DNA from: UTCHB3 sp964531325
Lineage (GTDB): Bacteria > Bacteroidota > Ignavibacteria > Ignavibacteriales > Ignavibacteriaceae
Direction: 5' to 3'
Assembly (NCBI GenBank): GCA_964531325.1
Contig: CAZHCW010000005.1
Span: forward strand, 1 to 64,000
DNA: 64,000 nucleotides
Shown here: piece after piece, positions 9,295 to 18,335 of the stretch
Numbering within the stretch: position 1 is the first letter of the stretch
Layout of the letters: each line of letters opens with the position of its first letter
Made by a program: the position numbers and the translations under genes
Notes under the pieces: generated by a model
The model's database searches: none
What the model was told of the DNA's origin: nothing
The model's input: the letters and a program-made list of their open reading frames with translations, nothing else

Positions 9295-10584
9295 TTAACT
9301 CTCCAGAAAAATGCTTTCCGATTGATCATCGTAAACAAAGATTTCTGCATACCGGCCCCAGTTCATCAATATATCTATTTGAGTTTCTGCTTCCTCCGGC
9401 AGAAACTCAAGTTCCAAAGCTGATACTAGAATATTTCTCTCAACTTCATGATTTGTTGATCGCTGAAGCAAATTCAAGAGCCATTTGAACATCGGTATTC
9501 TTTTAACTCTCGATGCAAAGATTTCTTTCCTTGCCGTAATTGAGGCTTCAGCATATGTCTCACCCAAAGAGGTTATCGAAATATCACCCGATTTAATCGT
9601 AACAAATCCCAACAACTCGGCAGCCTCGGTAATTTCCAGAAAATCATCTGATTCCAAAGCCAATTCATCCGCCAATTTGTAGATATCAGCATTTTTCCCG
9701 GGCAAATCAAGCAGATTTTCCAACAACGATGAAATATTTGCTAATGGAATGTCAGGCAGCTTCCTTGTGATACCGGCTTCGCCCGGGGCGGTTCCATACT
9801 CAATATGTTCAGGCTGCGTCTGCCCCGCGAGTATTGAGTAAACTTGATCAACCAGATGTTGGAATTCAATATTTTTCCTGTTCCGTGGGTGTGGCATCGA
9901 AATTAATATCTCGTTGATTATTCTTCCTGGGTTCTTCTCCATCACCACAACTCTGTCAGCCATCAAAACAGCTTCTTCAATATTGTGAGTAACCATTAAA
10001 ATTGCCTGAGTTGGCAATTTCCCCTCTGTCCACAGTTCAAGCAATTCACCCCTTAAAGCCTCGGCACTTAGCACATCCAAAGCTGAAAAAGGCTCATCGA
10101 GACACAGAAGTTCAGGCTCTGCAACGATTGCTCGTGCAAACCCCACTTTTTGTCGCATCCCACCCGATAACTCCCGCGGATACGCCATTTCATATCCATC
10201 CATACCCACTCTGTCAATAGCCTCAATGGCTTTTGCAGTTTTCATTTTATGTGGCATGTCTCTTCTTGCAAGGGCAAGTTCAACATTCTCAATAACATTA
10301 AACCAGGGGAAAAGGGCAAAAGTCTGAAAAACAATGGTAGCATGGGGATTTACTCCCGTTAGCTTTTCACCGTTGTATAAAACATCCCCTTTTGAAGATT
10401 TTTGCAAACCGGTGATTATCCTTAAAAGAGTGCTTTTTCCACAACCTGATGGACCTACCAGAGCAACAAACTCGCCAATATCGATTTTCAGATCAATTCC
10501 TTCCAACGCGGTAAATTTTTTCTCTTCCTTACCATACACCTGGTTAACTTTTTTCACTTCAACTAAAGAAGCATTTTTTTTCAT
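9295..10584 (-). CDS. ABC importer ATPase with AAA-associated C-terminal domain (nitrate/sulfonate/taurine class)
   Basis: 429 residues. Residues ~1-255 form an SsuB/TauB/NrtD-type ABC ATPase: Walker A GPSGCGKST, Q-loop 'VFQTFALFPW', signature LSGGM, Walker B LLCLDEP, and the H-loop in VTHN. Residues ~285-425 form the AAA-associated domain (PF09821 type), an all-alpha regulatory appendage found on this subclass. The gene lies 12 bases downstream of the double permease at 10597 and is co-transcribed with it. No periplasmic substrate-binding protein lies beside them, so the substrate is open; the class commonly moves oxyanions or small organic ions. Confidence 0.9.
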   Translation of the reverse strand: MKKNASLVEVKKVNQVYGKEEKKFTALEGIDLKIDIGEFVALVGPSGCGKSTLLRIITGLQKSSKGDVLYNGEKLTGVNPHATIVFQTFALFPWFNVIENVELALARRDMPHKMKTAKAIEAIDRVGMDGYEMAYPRELSGGMRQKVGFARAIVAEPELLCLDEPFSALDVLSAEALRGELLELWTEGKLPTQAILMVTHNIEEAVLMADRVVVMEKNPGRIINEILISMPHPRNRKNIEFQHLVDQVYSILAGQTQPEHIEYGTAPGEAGITRKLPDIPLANISSLLENLLDLPGKNADIYKLADELALESDDFLEITEAAELLGFVTIKSGDISITSLGETYAEASITARKEIFASRVKRIPMFKWLLNLLQRSTNHEVERNILVSALELEFLPEEAETQIDILMNWGRYAEIFVYDDQSESIFLES

Positions 10585-10596
10585 GAATAAAACTTC

Positions 10597-12312
10597 CTAT
10601 TCTATTTTGAACCGGTCTTCAGCTGTTTGATAAAGCCGGCGCCAAAAAAATCTATTGAGTAAAACCACCGTTATAATCATTACAAGTGTGGATGCAAGAA
10701 GTTTGGGAAAATTACCTGTTGCAGTGGCTTCGGCAATTGCCGATCCAATTCCCGGAGTAGATACTGTGTTGCCTCCAAATGTTACAAACTCAGCTACTAC
10801 GCTCGCATTCCAGGCTCCTCCTCCGGCTGCAATTGCGCCGGTGATTATGTACGGGAAAAGAGCGGGCAATATCAGATTCTTCCATTTTTTATAAGTAGTT
10901 AAATGAAGAAGTGTGGCTGTGTATTTCAGGTCTTGAGGAATGGCAGATGCCCCGGCTATTACATTAAAAAGCAGATACCATTGAGTTCCCATCAACATCA
11001 ACATAATGGATGCAATGTTTACTCCAAACGGCAATGATATTACGAATAACAATACTATCGGGAAGAGGGCAGTTGCCGGAATTGCAGCAAATATCTGAAC
11101 CACCGGTTGCAAAAACCTTGCAGCCTTCCTGTTGGTCGCAATGAGAACACCCACGGGAATTGTCCATAAAAATGCAATAATCAGTGCAGCACAAACTCTT
11201 AGAAATGTTGCAAATACTCCTGTGATTATTTTCCACCAATCAGGTAGTTTTACTTCAACAAGCATCAAAACAGCACTGAATAAACCAAAAAGAATCATCA
11301 CTACAAATATATACATCACAACTCTGCCGATAATTGAGCCTGATTTGGTATCATTACTTGTAGCCACAGGTTTTGATCTCAATGTAAAATAATGATCTGC
11401 CTTTCGCTTCGCTGGCAACAATAATTTCTCCTTGATGGAATCCATTATGTTTGAATTAATCAACACCGAATAGAACCACGAAGTTGGAGGATCATCGCCG
11501 GTTGTCATTTCAAATTTGAATTTGTCAGACCATGCTAGAAGTGGACGCCAAATCACTTGATCGAGAACCACAATTATAAATATTAAAGTGGCAACCCCCC
11601 ATAAAATGGCTGTGTAGTTTCCCTTGTCAGATGCTTCGTGAAGGAAAGAACCAAGCCCGGGAAGACGGAAATCTTTATCACCAACCGTGAATATTTCGGC
11701 TGCCATCAGGAAAAACCAGCCTCCTGCCCAACTCATCATGCTGTTCCATATAAAACTGATCGTTCCAAATGGGAACTCAAGTTTCCTGAATCGCTGCCAT
11801 CGATTTAAATTGTTTATTGCCGCAGCTTCTTTCAGATCTTTTGGAATAGTGGTTAGCGACTGATACCAGGCAAATGTCATGTTCCAAACTTGAGAAGTAA
11901 ATATCAAAATTATCGAACCCAGTTCCGCAGCAATTCCTTGTGGCAAAATCGCCCTTAAACTTAACACAACCACAGGAAGAAAGGACAAGATGGGTACGCT
12001 CTGAAGTACATCAAGAACCGGTATTAAAAATCTCTCTGCTTTTTTATTATAGGCTGCTATCCTGCCATATACTAAAGAAAAAACTACAGAAAGGAAGTAT
12101 GCTGCCAACATCCTCATGGTTGAGAGGAATGCATAAACCGGCAATGCAGAGGGTGAGTCGGAAATTGTTGGCGCAGTTATATATTCCGGTGCGTACGCGG
12201 CAAGCTGAACACCGGCATACAGAAGGGAAACAAAGCAAATCGCGACAAATAAATCAACAAGACTAAATTCACGACGGCTATTAAAAAAGAGACTATAGAT
12301 ATAATTGCGCAT
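10597..12312 (-). CDS. ABC importer permease, two fused BPD-type transmembrane domains
   Basis: 571 residues holding two complete inner-membrane permease domains in tandem. Each has the EAA loop facing the ATPase: 'LKEAAAINNLNRWQRFRKLEFPFG' near residue 160-185, and 'LKYTATLLHLTTYKKWKNLILPALFP' near 465-490. About ten to twelve hydrophobic segments are visible. The fusion supplies the permease dimer as a single chain that pairs with the ATPase encoded immediately downstream. Double permeases of this type with AAA-associated ATPases are known, often without an adjacent binding protein, as here. Substrate not determined. Confidence 0.88.
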   Translation of the reverse strand: MRNYIYSLFFNSRREFSLVDLFVAICFVSLLYAGVQLAAYAPEYITAPTISDSPSALPVYAFLSTMRMLAAYFLSVVFSLVYGRIAAYNKKAERFLIPVLDVLQSVPILSFLPVVVLSLRAILPQGIAAELGSIILIFTSQVWNMTFAWYQSLTTIPKDLKEAAAINNLNRWQRFRKLEFPFGTISFIWNSMMSWAGGWFFLMAAEIFTVGDKDFRLPGLGSFLHEASDKGNYTAILWGVATLIFIIVVLDQVIWRPLLAWSDKFKFEMTTGDDPPTSWFYSVLINSNIMDSIKEKLLLPAKRKADHYFTLRSKPVATSNDTKSGSIIGRVVMYIFVVMILFGLFSAVLMLVEVKLPDWWKIITGVFATFLRVCAALIIAFLWTIPVGVLIATNRKAARFLQPVVQIFAAIPATALFPIVLLFVISLPFGVNIASIMLMLMGTQWYLLFNVIAGASAIPQDLKYTATLLHLTTYKKWKNLILPALFPYIITGAIAAGGGAWNASVVAEFVTFGGNTVSTPGIGSAIAEATATGNFPKLLASTLVMIITVVLLNRFFWRRLYQTAEDRFKIE

Positions 12313-12419
12313 AATTTCCGAAAAAGATCATGGAAAATTAAGGAATTATAACGATTCAGACGAAGCCACACAGAGTTTATCGTCAGATTTCGCTAATGTT
12401 TAGAGGTAATTAAGTACTC

Positions 12420-12507
12420 GAGTTCTAAAGTTCTCAACTACTCAAGTTCTAAAGTTCTAAAGTTCTAAAGTTCTCAAGTTCTAAAGTTCTAAAGTCTCTC
12501 AAGTCCT
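12420..12507. repeat. Octamer short tandem repeat running into a stop codon
   Basis: About eleven imperfect 8-base units of the AAGTTCTA / AAGTTCTC type fill the gap between the permease start and the NADH dehydrogenase stop. The tract covers the stop codon (12499-12501) and the last codons of the dehydrogenase gene. The unit is close to the AAGTTCTG octamers at 55-78 and 2567-2582. Confidence 0.85.
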
Positions 12508-13761
12508 CACTCTTCTCTCCCCCGTTATCAGTCTTGCACCCGGTTTAAAGGAGATGTAATACCAAACCCACTCAGCCATTACGCGGTAACGGTTTCTGAA
12601 GCCGATCAGATACATGATATGGATAAAAGCCCACATAACCCATGCAATAAAGCCTGATAGTTTAATATTTCCTGCCTGAAAAATGGCTTTCGCTCTTCCG
12701 ATTGTTGCCATACTGCCTTTATCGGAATAATGAAATCGGGGGATATCCCTGTTTTCGAGTCGGTTTTTAATCAGTTTGCCGATATATCTTCCCTGCTGCA
12801 TTGCCACAGGTGCAATACCGGGAAGTGATTTGCCGTTTTCAATGAAGTTTGCAGCATCACCCACCACAAAGATATCATCACTCTCTTTAATGCTGCAATT
12901 TTCCCGAACCATTGCGCGACCCATTCTGTCAGTTTCGGTTCCAAGAGCTTTTATTAAAGGAGATGCATTGTTTCCGGCAGCCCAGATAATATTCCTGGTC
13001 TCGATCTTCTCTTCACCAAGAGTTACACCTGTTTCATCAATATTTGTAACCATGGTATTTAATCGCACCTCAACACCCATGCCCCGCAGATTTTCAGCAG
13101 CTTTTTCATTTAATGGTGAGTCATAAGCTCCAAGAAGTTTTCCCGAACCCTCAACCAGAATGATTTTTGTTTGTCTTGTGTCGATGTTTCGGAAGTCTTT
13201 TCTTAGGGTTTTTGTGGCTATCTCTGCTAATGAACCGGCAATCTCCACTCCCGTTGGACCTCCACCAATCACAACAAACTGCACAGGAAGATTTTTCCCC
13301 GAAAGAAATGCCGTATTCTCTGCCTCTTCAAAAGAAAGCAGCATATTTTCCCTGATATTCAACGCGTCTTTTATCGTTTTTAATCCGGGCGCATTTTCTT
13401 CCCACTTGTCTTTTCCAAAATATGAGTGTCGCGCACCGGGAGCAAGCACAAGAAAATCGAACTTTACTTCCTGTCCATCCACGGTAACTGTTTTGTTCGA
13501 TTTATCGATATCAGTTACAGTACCCAGAATAACTTCAACATTCTTCTGATTTTTCAGGATAGTACGAATGGGAGCAGAAATATCAGCAGGTGAAAGTGCA
13601 CTTACTGCCACCTGATATAAGAGAGGTTGAAAAACATGGTGATTTGATTTGTCAATCAGGACAATTCTGATTTCTGTATTTTTTAGCGATTTGACAAGTT
13701 GTAGTCCGGCAAATCCCGCTCCAACAACTATCAAGGTTTTATTTTTATTTGTATTCATCAT
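12499..13761 (-). CDS. ndh: Type II NADH dehydrogenase (NDH-2), FAD-dependent
   Basis: 420 residues. The N-terminal FAD-binding Rossmann fold has VGAGFAGLQ (residues ~12-20). 'NHHVFQPLLYQVAVSALSP' is the hallmark of NDH-2. A second NAD-binding Rossmann fold has VVIGGGPTGVEIAG near 165, and the FAD site 'DDIFVVGDAA' lies near 290. The C-terminal amphipathic region ('GFIAWVMWAFIHIMYLIGF') anchors it to the membrane. It transfers electrons from NADH to the quinone pool without proton pumping. The gene stands alone. The last residues (GERRVRT) are encoded within an octamer repeat tract, so the extreme C terminus may vary between strains. Confidence 0.92.
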   Translation of the reverse strand: MMNTNKNKTLIVVGAGFAGLQLVKSLKNTEIRIVLIDKSNHHVFQPLLYQVAVSALSPADISAPIRTILKNQKNVEVILGTVTDIDKSNKTVTVDGQEVKFDFLVLAPGARHSYFGKDKWEENAPGLKTIKDALNIRENMLLSFEEAENTAFLSGKNLPVQFVVIGGGPTGVEIAGSLAEIATKTLRKDFRNIDTRQTKIILVEGSGKLLGAYDSPLNEKAAENLRGMGVEVRLNTMVTNIDETGVTLGEEKIETRNIIWAAGNNASPLIKALGTETDRMGRAMVRENCSIKESDDIFVVGDAANFIENGKSLPGIAPVAMQQGRYIGKLIKNRLENRDIPRFHYSDKGSMATIGRAKAIFQAGNIKLSGFIAWVMWAFIHIMYLIGFRNRYRVMAEWVWYYISFKPGARLITGERRVRT

Positions 13762-14030
13762 AATTCTGTTTCAAGTAAATAATTTTTCATCTACAATTAA
13801 AACAAAATATCGGCTCTTTTCGTTTAACTTCTACATCATCGGAATTTTTTGGTGGTGGGTTGTTGTTAAACCGCCAAGATCGCAAAAGACGCAAAGAGGA
13901 GGGTTAAACCACAGAGCACACCGAGGACACAGAGGGAATTAGTCAAAATAGCCCTCTGCGAAAATCCGTCTAATCTGCGTGTACCTGTTCGCCGAGGCGA
14001 ATCTGCGTCCCCTATAAATCCCCAGCAGAT
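13762..14030. other. Intergenic region with interspersed repeat phrases
   Basis: No gene is seen. The stretch 13868-13940 contains 'CCGCCAAGATCGCAAAAGAC' and 'CACAGAGCACACCGAGGACA', and 13960-14020 contains 'AATCCGTCTAATCTGCGTGT' and CTGCGTCCCC. The last pair also occurs near 5335-5380, and in inverted, degraded form near 35030-35100. They look like dispersed intergenic repeats. Confidence 0.5.
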
Positions 14031-15185
14031 TTAGTAGTACTTAACCACCACAAGTTTTCCCTCTTGTTTTAGTTTTTCGATTATTAACGGCATAATTTTT
14101 TCTCTTTTTAGAATTCCCATTTGAGTAAATGTAATATCTTCAGATGCAGGGTTTTTAGCTCTGCCCAAATAAAAATTCACTCTGTTTGCGGCAGTTAAAA
14201 GAGAATATAGAACTGTGACGGGACTGTCGGGATCAAGCTTCTGTGAATCTTCATCCCAGATATTAAATACCTGATTAAGTGTAACAGCCCCCTCGGTTAC
14301 AAGATCAACCCCTTCAATATCATAATCGGGAGGAGTGATCGAGTCACAATTGTCATCATTCACTTTTAGTGGTTTGTTCAGGTATCTTGCAGCAATTTTT
14401 GCAGTTGATGCACCGCAGACAAGTTTTACTCCGGGGTTTGCAAAAAAGGATTCAAATGCCAAATCATCCCCGGCGGGATCAGAGGGCGGACCTGTAAAAA
14501 GATTTACAACCCTTCCTCTTCTTGCGCTACAAACTACAATTGAAACATCGTCCCCCTGTTTGGGTCCCCAATGTTGAACTGCCTGCTCCTCTACCAACCG
14601 GGGGAGGTGTCTGGGGATCTCACCTTTTTGTAAAAGTGAATTCACAAAGCTGTTTAATCCTTCAGTTTCCCACCCCAAAGTGAATCTTTTACCGATGCCG
14701 GCCTGCGTTACTCCATCAGATGTAATTAAAACTCCCTCTCCAAGATTTATTACACAATTCAGTTCTGTAATAAAAGCGGTACCATTGTTATAAACCCTTC
14801 CTTTTAGTGGATACGCAGTTTTACCGGCAAGAAACAGAGGTGTTGGAGTTTCGTAACATAAAATTGTTGTAAGTCCATCATTCAGAATCCTTACAACTGT
14901 CATCGCCGAGTAAGGCATGTCAGCCTGTTTTGCCTCCTCCATCGTTACCACTGTATTGGTGAAAGCTTTTCGAAGCGAAAAATCGGAACTCAAAAGCTCT
15001 TTTAATCTTGCCGCCGCCATTGCCGCAAAAATGTTAGCTTTCACTCCCGAACCCAAGCCGTCGCAAAGGATTATTGTTGTATGTTCTTTTGTTCGTAAAA
15101 CTTCAATAACATCACCACTCGGGCTTCTTTCATACTTTGACCGCTGAGCAGTCTCTACTTCGAAGTGTAAATATCCCATAACCAT
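14031..15185 (-). CDS. SpoIIE/PP2C-family serine phosphatase paired with the sensory hydrogenase
   Basis: 384 residues. The N-terminal two thirds is a SpoIIE-type PPM phosphatase: 'TTIILCDGLGSGVKANIFAAMAA' (metal-binding Asp-Gly), 'VLITSDGVTQAG' and 'GDDVSIVV' supply the usual metal-binding aspartates. The last ~130 residues are a helical extension with no recognised domain. It overlaps the 3' end of the hydrogenase/PAS gene by 31 bases (ATG at 15185 or 15179), so the two are translationally coupled. Phosphatases beside group C [FeFe]-hydrogenases are a described association. I infer that H2 or redox input at the hydrogenase is passed to a protein-serine target through this enzyme; the target is unknown. 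Confidence 0.85.
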   Translation of the reverse strand: MVMGYLHFEVETAQRSKYERSPSGDVIEVLRTKEHTTIILCDGLGSGVKANIFAAMAAARLKELLSSDFSLRKAFTNTVVTMEEAKQADMPYSAMTVVRILNDGLTTILCYETPTPLFLAGKTAYPLKGRVYNNGTAFITELNCVINLGEGVLITSDGVTQAGIGKRFTLGWETEGLNSFVNSLLQKGEIPRHLPRLVEEQAVQHWGPKQGDDVSIVVCSARRGRVVNLFTGPPSDPAGDDLAFESFFANPGVKLVCGASTAKIAARYLNKPLKVNDDNCDSITPPDYDIEGVDLVTEGAVTLNQVFNIWDEDSQKLDPDSPVTVLYSLLTAANRVNFYLGRAKNPASEDITFTQMGILKREKIMPLIIEKLKQEGKLVVVKYY

Positions 15186-16930
15186 TTATTCTTGTTTGAA
15201 CTTCCTTTTCGCGTATCATCTTCGGTCAGTTTCATCAGGTTATCGAGAAGTGCCTCACTTTTCGCGGTTCCCTCTCCCAATATTTTTGCGAGAAACTGTG
15301 CCGTTTTTACTTGATGCTCAAGAAGTTCTTCCGCTTTTTTGAGTGTTTCACCCCTTAAATTATCAAGCTGTTTTTTGTCTGTTTCAACTTTGGTTATATC
15401 CACAAATATACCGGCGATCGAGTTTTCACTCATCTTAAAGATCTTAACCTCGGTTGAAAGACTGTATTTTGCAAAATTCATCCTCTCTTCAATCAGTTCA
15501 GCCGCACCGCTTACTACTTTTTCAAACAGATCGGGGTCAATTATTGTTGAAAGGTGTTTCCCAATGGACGACCCGGTACACATGAACATCCGCATAAATG
15601 ACTCGTTAACACTTATTATCTGGAGCGAGCGATCAACTACGATGATTCCATTTGGAGTTTTTTCTATTATCTCATCAGCTCTTCTTTCCGCAAACCTTCT
15701 CATATAGGGGATACACATCTTGATTTCTGCCATCCCTGAAAGAACGGCTTTTGCTTTGTCACGACAGGAAAGATAACCACATGCACCACAATTTAATTCA
15801 TCCTCTTTTGTAAATTTCCCCGTCTGATGCATCACTTCCCTTATCTCTTCCTCTTCAAATTCTCTAAGGAAATTCCCCGATTTATCCCTGAAACCGGTAA
15901 CAAGTTGAATCTGCTCCTCAACTATTGGTTCACCGGTCTCCTTTTTTTCCTTTGAATAGGCTTGAACATTCAGTCTTCTTCTTAATACATTAACTTCTGA
16001 GTTGATACCGGGTCCGTTGATACACCCCATAGAGCAGACAAGTGGTTCAAGAATTAAATTACCCGCTCCTTCATCCACGATGTTGAATGTTTCAAGCATT
16101 CTTTCAAAACTGCTCATACAAAGAATTTGTGCACCCGAAGAGCCGCTGCTGCCACAAATTCCGGCTGCCTCCTCAAGCCCTCCGGAGAGACAAAAAAGCT
16201 CACCACCGGTATATTTTGCCCAATCGAATCCACTTTCTTCAAGATTGGACAGCTCAATTTCACTCTCTTTTAGCCAGTTGAACAACTCCTCAAATGTGAG
16301 GACAGCATCAATTAATCCTTCATGTTCCGGGAAATCCGCTTCCCGTTTTTTTGCAACACATGGGCCAATAAATACTGTTTTTGATTCGGGTCCTCTCCTT
16401 CTTTTTATCAGTTTCGCTTGCGCAACCATTGGGGAGGGCACGGGTATAAGTGTGTCCAACAGTTCAGGACGGTATTTTTCTGCATACTCAACAACAGACG
16501 GGCATGAAGTGGATATCTTGCCCCTTCCCTTCCCGGCAACTTTTAGAGTCTCCTCGGTTACATACCTTGCTCCTTCAGCCACCTCAACCACCAGACTGAA
16601 ACCGAGAAGCCGCAATGCGGATGGAAACCGCTTTACCATCTTCCGGTCGAGAAGTCCCGCAAATGATGGTGCCACTGCCGCCACAACATCATACTGCCCG
16701 GCTATCAACTCTTTAACTTTGTTGGTATCTTTCCGGTAATATTTAGCCTGCTGTGGGCACTCAACTATACATTTTCCACAAAATATGCACCTTTTCTCAT
16801 CAACATAAGCCTGTCCATCTTTTACTCCCACTGCCTTCACCGGACACACCCTCACACACCGGTAACAATCCTGACACTTGGCTTTGTTTGTAAATATATA
16901 ATTGTTTTCTGTCAGCGAATTTATTGTCAT
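15155..16930 (-). CDS. Sensory-type [FeFe]-hydrogenase with PAS domain (HydS-like, group C)
   Basis: 591 residues. In order: two [4Fe-4S] clusters (Cys 19/22/25/29 and 48/51/54/58); an H-cluster domain with L1 TSCP (141-144), L2 GPCVAKK (Cys191) and L3 CSMGC (Cys299, Cys303); a further Fe-S motif NCGACGYLSC (380-389); and a PAS domain (about 415-520) with a coiled tail. All four H-cluster ligands appear present. However, the proton-relay Cys of catalytic enzymes (TSCCP, seen in hydA of this window) is Ser142 here, as expected for a sensor rather than a high-turnover enzyme. It is divergent from rex-hydCBA and coupled to a SpoIIE phosphatase. I infer that it reports H2 or redox state to control the fermentation hydrogenase. 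Confidence 0.85.
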   Translation of the reverse strand: MTINSLTENNYIFTNKAKCQDCYRCVRVCPVKAVGVKDGQAYVDEKRCIFCGKCIVECPQQAKYYRKDTNKVKELIAGQYDVVAAVAPSFAGLLDRKMVKRFPSALRLLGFSLVVEVAEGARYVTEETLKVAGKGRGKISTSCPSVVEYAEKYRPELLDTLIPVPSPMVAQAKLIKRRRGPESKTVFIGPCVAKKREADFPEHEGLIDAVLTFEELFNWLKESEIELSNLEESGFDWAKYTGGELFCLSGGLEEAAGICGSSGSSGAQILCMSSFERMLETFNIVDEGAGNLILEPLVCSMGCINGPGINSEVNVLRRRLNVQAYSKEKKETGEPIVEEQIQLVTGFRDKSGNFLREFEEEEIREVMHQTGKFTKEDELNCGACGYLSCRDKAKAVLSGMAEIKMCIPYMRRFAERRADEIIEKTPNGIIVVDRSLQIISVNESFMRMFMCTGSSIGKHLSTIIDPDLFEKVVSGAAELIEERMNFAKYSLSTEVKIFKMSENSIAGIFVDITKVETDKKQLDNLRGETLKKAEELLEHQVKTAQFLAKILGEGTAKSEALLDNLMKLTEDDTRKGSSNKNKWLWDIYTSK

Positions 16931-17022
16931 TGTCTTTTTCTCTTTTTCATCACTCGGTTATTAGTAACAAATCTCATGCCACACCGTTCAAGCCGTTTTA
17001 GGCACCTTTTTGCCATCAATTC

Positions 17023-17054
17023 TTCAATTTTCAAAATTTATTTGCAAAATTGAA
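17023..17054. promoter_or_regulatory. Inverted repeat in the divergent hydS/rex control region
   Basis: TTCAATTTT (17023-17031) and AAAATTGAA (17046-17054) form a perfect 9-bp inverted repeat with a 14-base spacer, between the two divergent hydrogen-metabolism operons. It could be a regulator site (Rex or another) or a minor hairpin. It does not match the best-known Rex operator closely, so the assignment is tentative. Confidence 0.4.
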
Positions 17055-17063
17055 AAAATTAAC

Positions 17064-17092
17064 TTGACTAATATCGGAATTTTCCATATTTT
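17064..17092 (+). promoter_or_regulatory. Putative promoter for rex-hydCBA
   Basis: TTGACT (17064-17069) is followed after 17 bases by TATTTT (17087-17092), which resembles a vegetative promoter and points toward rex. The start codon at 17157 lies 65 bases downstream. Confidence 0.4.
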
Positions 17093-17156
17093 AATCAGTA
17101 TAAATTTCTCGATATATTTTTCTCGATTAAAAATCAACCAAATGGAGCAAAACTTT

Positions 17157-17807
17157 ATGGCAGCAAAAGAGATCAAACATGTTCCCGAGCCGGTTTTAAG
17201 ACGACTCCCCCGCTACCTTCAAATTCTTACCAGATTGAAGGAAGAGGGATTAAAAGAAGTCTCGAGCACCCGGATTGCCAATGAACTCCATCTTGATTCA
17301 ACCCAGGTAAGGAAAGATATCGAGTTCACAGGTATCATCGGAAAACCCAAAACAGGTTTTTTGGTGCCACAGTTGATTCAGGCAATTGAGTCATTTTTAA
17401 ATTGGGATAATGTTACAGATGCTTTCCTCGTTGGGGCGGGCAGTCTTGGAACAGCAATCCTGGGGTACCCCGGTTTTAACAACTACGGTATCAATATTAT
17501 TGCAGCTTTCGATTCGAACCCTGAAAAGGCGGGCGGAACAATCCGCAACATACCAATTTTCCACATCGATAAACTCCCCGACCTTACCAAAAGAATGCAT
17601 GTACATATCGGAATCATTACTGTTCCTGCAGTTGCTGCCAATGAGGTGGCAACGAAGATGATTGAAGGGGGAATAAAAGCGATTTGGAATTTTGCTCCTG
17701 TACAACTCCGGGTACCGCGTGAGATAATTGTAGAGAATGTGCTGCTTCATGCCAGCCTCTCAGTTCTCACACGGAAACTCGGACAATCAATAAAAGACCA
17801 GAAATAA
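17157..17807 (+). CDS. rex: Redox-sensing transcriptional repressor Rex
   Basis: 216 residues from the chosen start. The frame is open upstream, but GGAG at 17144-17147 is correctly spaced for the ATG at 17157, and the resulting MAAKEIKHVPEPVLRRLPRY is the normal Rex N terminus. Residues ~10-62 form a winged-helix DNA-binding domain. Residues ~85-200 form a Rossmann NAD(H) domain with GAGSLG (93-98). Rex senses the NADH/NAD+ ratio and is released from DNA by NADH. As first gene of the rex-hydCBA operon, 9 bases before hydC, it very likely derepresses the NADH-oxidising hydrogenase when NADH accumulates. Confidence 0.95.
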   Translation: MAAKEIKHVPEPVLRRLPRYLQILTRLKEEGLKEVSSTRIANELHLDSTQVRKDIEFTGIIGKPKTGFLVPQLIQAIESFLNWDNVTDAFLVGAGSLGTAILGYPGFNNYGINIIAAFDSNPEKAGGTIRNIPIFHIDKLPDLTKRMHVHIGIITVPAVAANEVATKMIEGGIKAIWNFAPVQLRVPREIIVENVLLHASLSVLTRKLGQSIKDQK

Positions 17808-17816
17808 GGAAATAAA

Positions 17817-18335
17817 ATGCACAAACATGATTTAGGACAAGCGGCACGAAAATTTGCCAAAGTGTGCGAAATACTTGAAAAATACGATTATAAATCAGAT
17901 AAATTAGTCCCCATTCTTCAGGCAGTTCAAGAGGAATACAGATATCTGCCCGAGGATGTGTTGGCTTTTATTGCCACAACTATCGACATCTCCCCCGCAA
18001 GGATATATGGAGTTGCCACTTTCTATTCACATTTTGCCCTCGAACCAAAAGGGAAATATGTTGTTAGGGTCTGCGATGGAACTGCCTGCCATGTTAAGGG
18101 GTCGATGCCTCTTTTAACAGAAATAAGGAACAGACTAAACCTCCCCAAAGGAAAAACCACCACACCCGATCTGCTTTTCACATTAGAGACGGTATCCTGT
18201 CTCGGTGCTTGTGGTATCGCTCCCGTGGTTGTTGTTAATGAAGAAGTCCATCCACTAATGACTCCGGGTAAAACAACAAAAATGATTGACGAAATAGTGG
18301 AGAAAGAGAGAGTTGGTGATGAACAGTTTGCTTGA
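17817..18335 (+). CDS. hydC: [FeFe]-hydrogenase gamma subunit, NuoE-like [2Fe-2S] thioredoxin-fold protein
   Basis: 172 residues with a helical N-terminal part and a thioredoxin-like [2Fe-2S] domain. The cluster ligands are Cys86, Cys91, Cys128 and Cys132 (C-x4-C...C-x3-C, as in NuoE). A good ribosome site (AAGGAAATAAAATG) precedes the start. In trimeric HydABC enzymes this subunit relays electrons next to the flavoprotein. It overlaps hydB by 17 bases. Confidence 0.93.
   Translation: MHKHDLGQAARKFAKVCEILEKYDYKSDKLVPILQAVQEEYRYLPEDVLAFIATTIDISPARIYGVATFYSHFALEPKGKYVVRVCDGTACHVKGSMPLLTEIRNRLNLPKGKTTTPDLLFTLETVSCLGACGIAPVVVVNEEVHPLMTPGKTTKMIDEIVEKERVGDEQFA

Noticed and set aside
16087..16739. 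Long + strand frames opposite the sensory hydrogenase gene.
   Set aside because: Antisense shadows of a gene with unmistakable Fe-S and H-cluster motifs; compositionally odd (Ser/Pro-rich) and without family features.
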